A stretch of 64,000 nucleotides of DNA from Megachile rotundata (Eukaryota; Arthropoda; Insecta; Hymenoptera; Megachilidae). Below the pieces are notes generated by a model. It was not told where the DNA came from and made no database searches. It was given only the letters and a program-made list of their open reading frames with translations. Below are positions 59,470-64,000 of the stretch, piece by piece. The first letter of the stretch is position 1; each line of letters starts with the position of its first letter. The position numbers were made by a program, and so were the translations under genes. The DNA lies in NCBI RefSeq assembly GCF_050947335.1, contig NC_134997.1:5394001-5458000 (forward strand), in the 5' to 3' direction.

Positions 59470-59622
59470 CACGACGTCACACTCCAAATCACTATATCCC
59501 CAAATCTCTATACCCCCAAATCCCTATATCCCCAAATCTCTATACCCCCAAATCCCTATATCCCCAAATCTCTATACCCCCAAATCCCTATATCCCCAAA
59601 TCACTATAGCCCCAAATCCATA
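59470..59622. repeat. 16-bp-family array (TCCCTATATCCCCAAA), opposite orientation
   Basis: About nine copies alternating TCCCTATATCCCCAAA and TCTCTATACCCCCAAA, giving a clean 32-bp higher-order dimer. Orientation is opposite to 150-655. Confidence 0.9.
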
Positions 59623-60605
59623 TTGTATGTCCATATAACATATGGAGCGTGTAAATATACTCTCTCATATACGCACACATATGATAGAGTATATGTATGT
59701 GGAGTTATTGTAATTGAATATGTACATTGTAACTACATTATAACTAAATAAATAACATATACTATTATAAAATAAATAAGTTATCCGAAAGAATAATATC
59801 TCTACTTTCAGATAAAATAAGAACCTACATTTGTGAATGAAAAAGTTTGAAATTAATTAAAATATGAAAATTTTCATGAAGTCCAAATATGTTTGTATAT
59901 ATTAATACATTAATAAATACTTAAAACTTAATAATAATTACTTAAAAATTGTTACCTTATTATTACTTAATAATTGCTTATTAATTACTTAAAAGCTACT
60001 TAACAGAACTAAAATAAATGTCTAGTAAAAAAAGGATTTATGAAAACTTTTCCGAGTGACCTCCATTTTCACTAAATACGTCACCGTCTCAAAAACTGTC
60101 TTACCTTCAAATTCTAATTAAAACTCTCCATTGGTCTACAACCATCGAACATTTTACGCAGAAATTGTCTTTTCAAAAGAATTAAAATTTGGTATTTTAT
60201 TAAAATTAAAATCCGACAAAGAAATTTTGAAATCTTCAAAGTAATCGCAGAAAAAGAAGTTAGAATGTTCCATATCTGGCAAAGGACTAAACAAATTTTC
60301 ATCAGAACTCGTGCTTCAGTTCCTCTTTAAAAAAAGGACTGGAGATTCACAGTGCTTGCAAGTTTTTATATTACGTCGAATTTTTTCCTATTCAAAAACG
60401 TCCATTGTCTCGGTAGAAGCTCTATTTTACATCGGACACTTTTTGTCCAAGAATATTCCGAAAGAGAACATTCCGAGAGCTAAGAATTAAAAGATCAAAG
60501 GCAATCTAATTCGACCAATCTTTTACTCCTTTCAGAATTTCTTCGCATTGAATCTTTGATATTGCGCTGCTTTTGAAATGTGTACTTAAAAATATGAGGG
60601 TAGTA
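59623..60605. other. AT-rich sequence, no recognised gene
   Basis: The sequence is AT-rich up to 60010, with TTAATAATTAC words; beyond that it is unique with no motif. Confidence 0.5.
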
Positions 60606-60639
60606 ATATATTAGAGTGGCTCAAAATTATTTCTTTTTA

Positions 60640-60965
60640 ACTCTCACTTTCTAAAAATTTAGTATACGATGAAAAATAATTTGCAAAGTTCATTTGCAAA
60701 TATTTGCAAAGTTCGAGCTCAAAAATTTAAAAAGAGGTCGCTCAAAGTAAATTTCTATCGACGTATTGATTTTTCATCATATCGACTTTTAACTATTCTT
60801 CTTCACTCTCACCCTCTACAAACTTAGTAGACGGTGTACAATAATTTACAAAGTTTATTTGCAAATCTTTGCAAAGTTCGAGCTCAAAAATTTAAAAAGC
60901 GGTCGCTCAAAGTAAATTTCTATCGACGTATTGATTTCTTATCATATCGACTTTTAACTACAATT
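60640..60965. repeat. Two tandem copies of a 165-bp unit
   Basis: GCAAAGTTCGAGCTCAAAAA occurs in both copies, with anchor GTTCGAGCTC at 60711 and 60876. The shared core continues through GGTCGCTCAAAGTAAATTTC and TATCGACGTATTGATTT. Copies are about 90% identical. Confidence 0.9.
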
Positions 60966-61024
60966 TAAACGATTGCAGATGTTACGATAAAATTGCACAA
61001 AATTAGATATTAGTATTAAGTATA

Positions 61025-61525
61025 AGGTGAAGTGGGGTAAGTTCGTAAACGGGGCAAGTGCGTATACAGGCTACTTTTATTACAATATGAGCGAAATTTC
61101 TCCATTTAGTATGTTTGTTTCCTTGTTTGGTTTCACTATATCCCTTTCTATATTTCAGCTAAGAGTACTTGTTTGCAGTTTAGAGTACTTGCATAATGCA
61201 GTAAAAAGCATTTTGTAGCAGATTTGTTAATAATTCTGCTTTTGCCCCATTGCACATGAAATAAAGTTTCAAAGTATTTAACTTCAAGTTACGCTCTTAC
61301 CCTATTTTCGGGGAAAGTGCAGAGTCGTTGACATTTTAAACAATTTTCTATCAAAATCAAAATGTACAAGGAAAATTAAGGTCCTAATTAATATTAATTA
61401 AATAGTAGTAATTGTGCAAAGCGTTCGATATCGACTGCGTTAAGTATTTACATAGCAGATTGAAAATACTTACATTTAAATACCAACTTTACAAAAACCA
61501 GTCTTGCACTTACCCCACTCCACCT
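61025..61525. mobile_element. TA-flanked MITE, 501 bp, nested
   Basis: The left end is TA (61023-61024) then AGGTGAAGTGGGGTAAGT; the right end reverse-complemented is TA (61526-61527) then AGGTGGAGTGGGGTAAGT. That is 17 of 18 identical, with intact TA duplications. Subterminal GGGGCAAGTGCGTA and GGGGAAAGTGC words recur. The 63-codon frame at 61027-61218 begins inside the terminus and is not a gene. Well-preserved Tc1/mariner-type non-autonomous element. Confidence 0.7.
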
Positions 61526-62169
61526 TAGTTAAAGTGTTAAGTTTATTTTTCGATCAAATTTTATTAAGTAAAAATTTATTTTGATTCTTAATTATAATTT
61601 ATGCAAATTGTAATATATTAATAACTAATATGTTAATTCTAATATATTAATAACTATTTTTATCAAAAGTTCATAGAAAAAAAAGAGCCACCCTAGTACT
61701 TAACATAATAAAAAATATTTATTTGATTTATTTTTAATTACAACTTAAAATAAAATATCTAACAAATTTTCAAAAGAAAAAAGTTATACATTGAATTTGC
61801 ATTGATGGATGAAGTATAAATATATTAAAATTGAGTATAATTATATAGAAACGTGGACAAACTAACAAGGGAAGATTCTGATCTGGTTCTCATGGATTTC
61901 CACGAAATATAGCGCGATAATAATCCCGTATATGCGAAGTAAACGTATCTGTAATTTTCGTTCGAGATAAGCAACTAATTGTGAGAAAAATGTATATCAA
62001 GTCTGAAAAAATCGCATGCTACAAAGTATATAAGCAATGATAATAATTGTTTGATATTGAATGTGGTATAATTGTAAACGTATCTGATTTTAAATCTTGT
62101 CACTGTTGTTCGCACCTATTCTATAATTTCAAATTACGTGAAATGCTTTAGTATAGTTTTCTGAACTTC

Positions 62170-63190
62170 AGTTTTTTCAGATTCATGAATTTTCGAATTT
62201 AAATTTCAGTTTCAGATTTTCAGATATCGGGATTTGTCAAATTTTTAAATTCTCAAATTTAAAAATTTTCAAAATCATAAATTTTCAATTTCTCGATTCC
62301 TCAATTTCGCAATATCCCAATTTTCAAATTCTTGATTTCTCAGTTCTCAAATTCTCAAAGTCATAAAATCTTAGTTTCTCAATTTCTCAATATCTCAATT
62401 CTCAAATTCTCAATTTCTCAACTTTTCAAATTCTCAAATTTTTTCATTCTCAAATTCACAATTCCTCAAATTCTCAAATTCACAAATCCTCAAAATGCCA
62501 AATTCACAATTTCCCAATTTCTCAATTTCTCAATTTCTCAAATTCTCAAATTTTAAAATTTTTAAATTTTTAAATTCTAAAATTCACAAATCCTTAAATT
62601 CTCAGTTTCTCAAATTCACAAATCCTCAAATTCACAAATCCTCAAATTCACAATTTCTCAATTTCTCAAATTCTTAAATTCACAATTCCTCAAATTCTCA
62701 AATTTTCAGTTTTAATTTCTGAAATTCACAATTCCTCAAATACTCAAATTTTCAGATTCTTAAATTCACAAATCCTCAAATTCTCAAATTTTTAAATTTT
62801 TAAATGCTCAAATTCACAATTCCTCAAATTCTCAAATTTAAAAATTTTTAAGTTCTTAAATTCTCAATTTCCCAATTTCTCAATTTCTTAATTTCTCAAA
62901 TTCTCAAATTTTTAAATTTTTAAATTCTAAAATTCACAAATCCTTAAATTCTCAGTTTCTCAAATTCACAATTTCCCAATTTCTCAAATTCTCAGATTTT
63001 TAAATTTTTAAATTCTCAAATTCATAATTCCTCAAATTCTCAAATACTCAAATTTTCAAATTTTCAGATTCTTAAATTCACAAATCCTCAAATTTGCAAT
63101 TTCTCAAATTCTCAAATTCTTAAATTTTCAAAAGTTTAAATTCTCAAATTCACAAATCCTCAAGTTCTAAAATTCCTAAATTTCTAAATC
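62170..63190. repeat. Degenerate AAATTCACAAATCCTCAAATTCTC array
   Basis: About 1 kb of 8-12 bp words (TTCTCAAA, TTCACAAATCC, TTTCTCAA) with no stable higher period except local copies, such as a segment at about 62539-62605 repeated at about 62903-62965. Phe/Ser/Ile/Asn-rich frames are artefacts. Confidence 0.85.
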
Positions 63191-63484
63191 CTTAAAAAAA
63201 ATGTGAAGATTAATAAATGCGAGAATTGTAAAATATTAAAATGGAAAAATATAAAAGGGAGAAATTGTGAGATTTGTAATACATAAACCTTGAAAAATGA
63301 TAAAATTAATAAATACAAAAATTCAAAAACCATATAAAAAATCTACAAATTCCTCAAACGAGAAATAGTCAAATCCCCTTATATAATCTACCTAACCAAA
63401 TCCTACGTTGCACCCTAGAGTACGTCACAGTCACCAGACCTCTTGAACGTCCACGTAAGACCGTCATCACCTAATTCTCCTCCG

Positions 63485-63545
63485 AGTATAAAACGGTCCC
63501 AAAGAAGCGCCCACGACTCGTATCTCTCTAAATCCTCTTAAATCA
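63485..63545 (+). promoter_or_regulatory. TATA-type core promoter candidate
   Basis: GAGTATAAAACGG (TATAAAA near 63486-63492) is followed about 30 bp later by pyrimidine-rich CGTATCTCTCTAAATCC. GC content and CG frequency rise from here to the window end. No ATG-started frame with a recognisable product follows before 64000. A 64-codon frame (63574-63768, TTG-initiated) contains PHSGILKKDSQSIRGETAGK and is coding-like but unidentified. Confidence 0.3.
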
Positions 63546-63573
63546 CGTTTCTCCAGAGCGGTACGGTCGTGTT

Positions 63574-63768
63574 TTGGTTTCCATAATTTCATTTGAAGCT
63601 GCACGTATCCCTCGACCTCAAACCCCCTATCCACTTGTTCTCACTGCCACACATGAACCGCAGACAGCGAAACCGCACTCTGGAATCCTGAAGAAGGATT
63701 CACAAAGCATTCGTGGTGAAACCGCGGGAAAAAAAGCATCAGAAGAAGACGAACAGAGTAGGCGGTAG
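63574..63768 (+). other. 64-codon open frame, coding-like, no ATG
   Basis: The frame opens with TTG and ends with GKKASEEDEQSRR and TAG immediately followed by GTCAGG. It contains Lys/Glu-rich and Pro-rich segments with no domain recognised. The position downstream of a TATA-like element suggests possible 5' exon sequence of a plus-strand gene continuing beyond the window, but without an ATG this remains weak. Confidence 0.15.
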
Positions 63769-64000
63769 GTCAGGGTCATCGCGGTTTCGCGCCTCGGGAA
63801 TTAACGCAAGAACAGAGACGAATTAATTAATTAAGCTCGTCTTAATTGCTGGACCTGTTCGTCCTGTGGTACACGGCGTGGGCCACGTTTAATTACACTG
63901 ACGTTTAAAAAAGGAAGGAAAAAAACAGGCGGAACGATTGTTGTCCGCCACCACGCACGACGCGTTCGTTTGTCGCCGTTTGTGAATGAAACCTGCAATC

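Larger units (their letters stand above)
60614..61693. mobile_element. TA-flanked element with GAGTGGCTC ends, 1.08 kb
   Basis: The left end is TA then GAGTGGCTCA; the right end reverse-complemented is TA then GGGTGGCTCT. Short (9-10 bp) inverted termini with a TA duplication suggest a Tc1/mariner-type element. A lone related end occurs at 39929. No transposase frame; it contains a 165-bp tandem repeat and a second, nested element. Confidence 0.45.

Noticed and set aside
61027..61218. 63-codon plus-strand frame
   Set aside because: It begins within the terminal inverted repeat of a MITE.

Overview
The window looks like a gene-poor, AT-rich, repeat-laden piece of an insect nuclear genome. Hymenoptera (probably a bee) is my best guess. 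This rests on insect-type Ih (HCN) channel exons, long introns, CpG-rich islands in an AT desert, and many short TTAA- or TA-flanked inverted-repeat elements of the kinds known from Hymenoptera. The species assignment is inference. There is no prokaryotic gene organisation.

The only gene I recognise securely is the hyperpolarization-activated cyclic-nucleotide-gated channel Ih on the minus strand. Three internal exons are visible, with exact GT/AG splice sites and matching phases: 42436-42599 (S1 to S2), 37169-37305 (end of S2 to S3) and 35144-35281 (S4 voltage sensor). I could not find the N-terminal exons, the pore/S6 exons or the cyclic-nucleotide-binding-domain exons. They may lie outside the window, or I may have missed them in the introns.

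Layout. 1-5 kb: short-period and roughly 45-bp degenerate tandem arrays. 5-9.8 kb: non-coding sequence with a 56-60 bp array built on a palindrome. 9.8-20 kb: a chain of inverted-repeat-bounded elements (9860-9981, 10419-12052, 14998-16418, 18188-19605), three of which enclose their own private tandem array, plus a CpG-rich promoter-like island near 13 kb. 20-34 kb: AT-rich desert with more arrays, two MITE-like elements and a few orphan open frames. 34-43 kb: Ih exons, with MITEs in the introns. 37.5-39.3 and 51.4-53.1 kb: the two arms of a large inverted duplication enclosing the S1 exon. 43-54 kb: further intronic or intergenic sequence, including a nearly pure 9-bp satellite. 54.8-55.5 kb: a possible small plus-strand gene with promoter motifs, a 98-codon frame and a poly(A) signal. 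56-64 kb: arrays, a tRNA-like promoter relic, nested TIR elements and a TATA-containing promoter candidate at 63.5 kb.

The most notable structural pattern is that tandem arrays of unrelated monomers sit inside separate transposon-like inverted-repeat boundaries.
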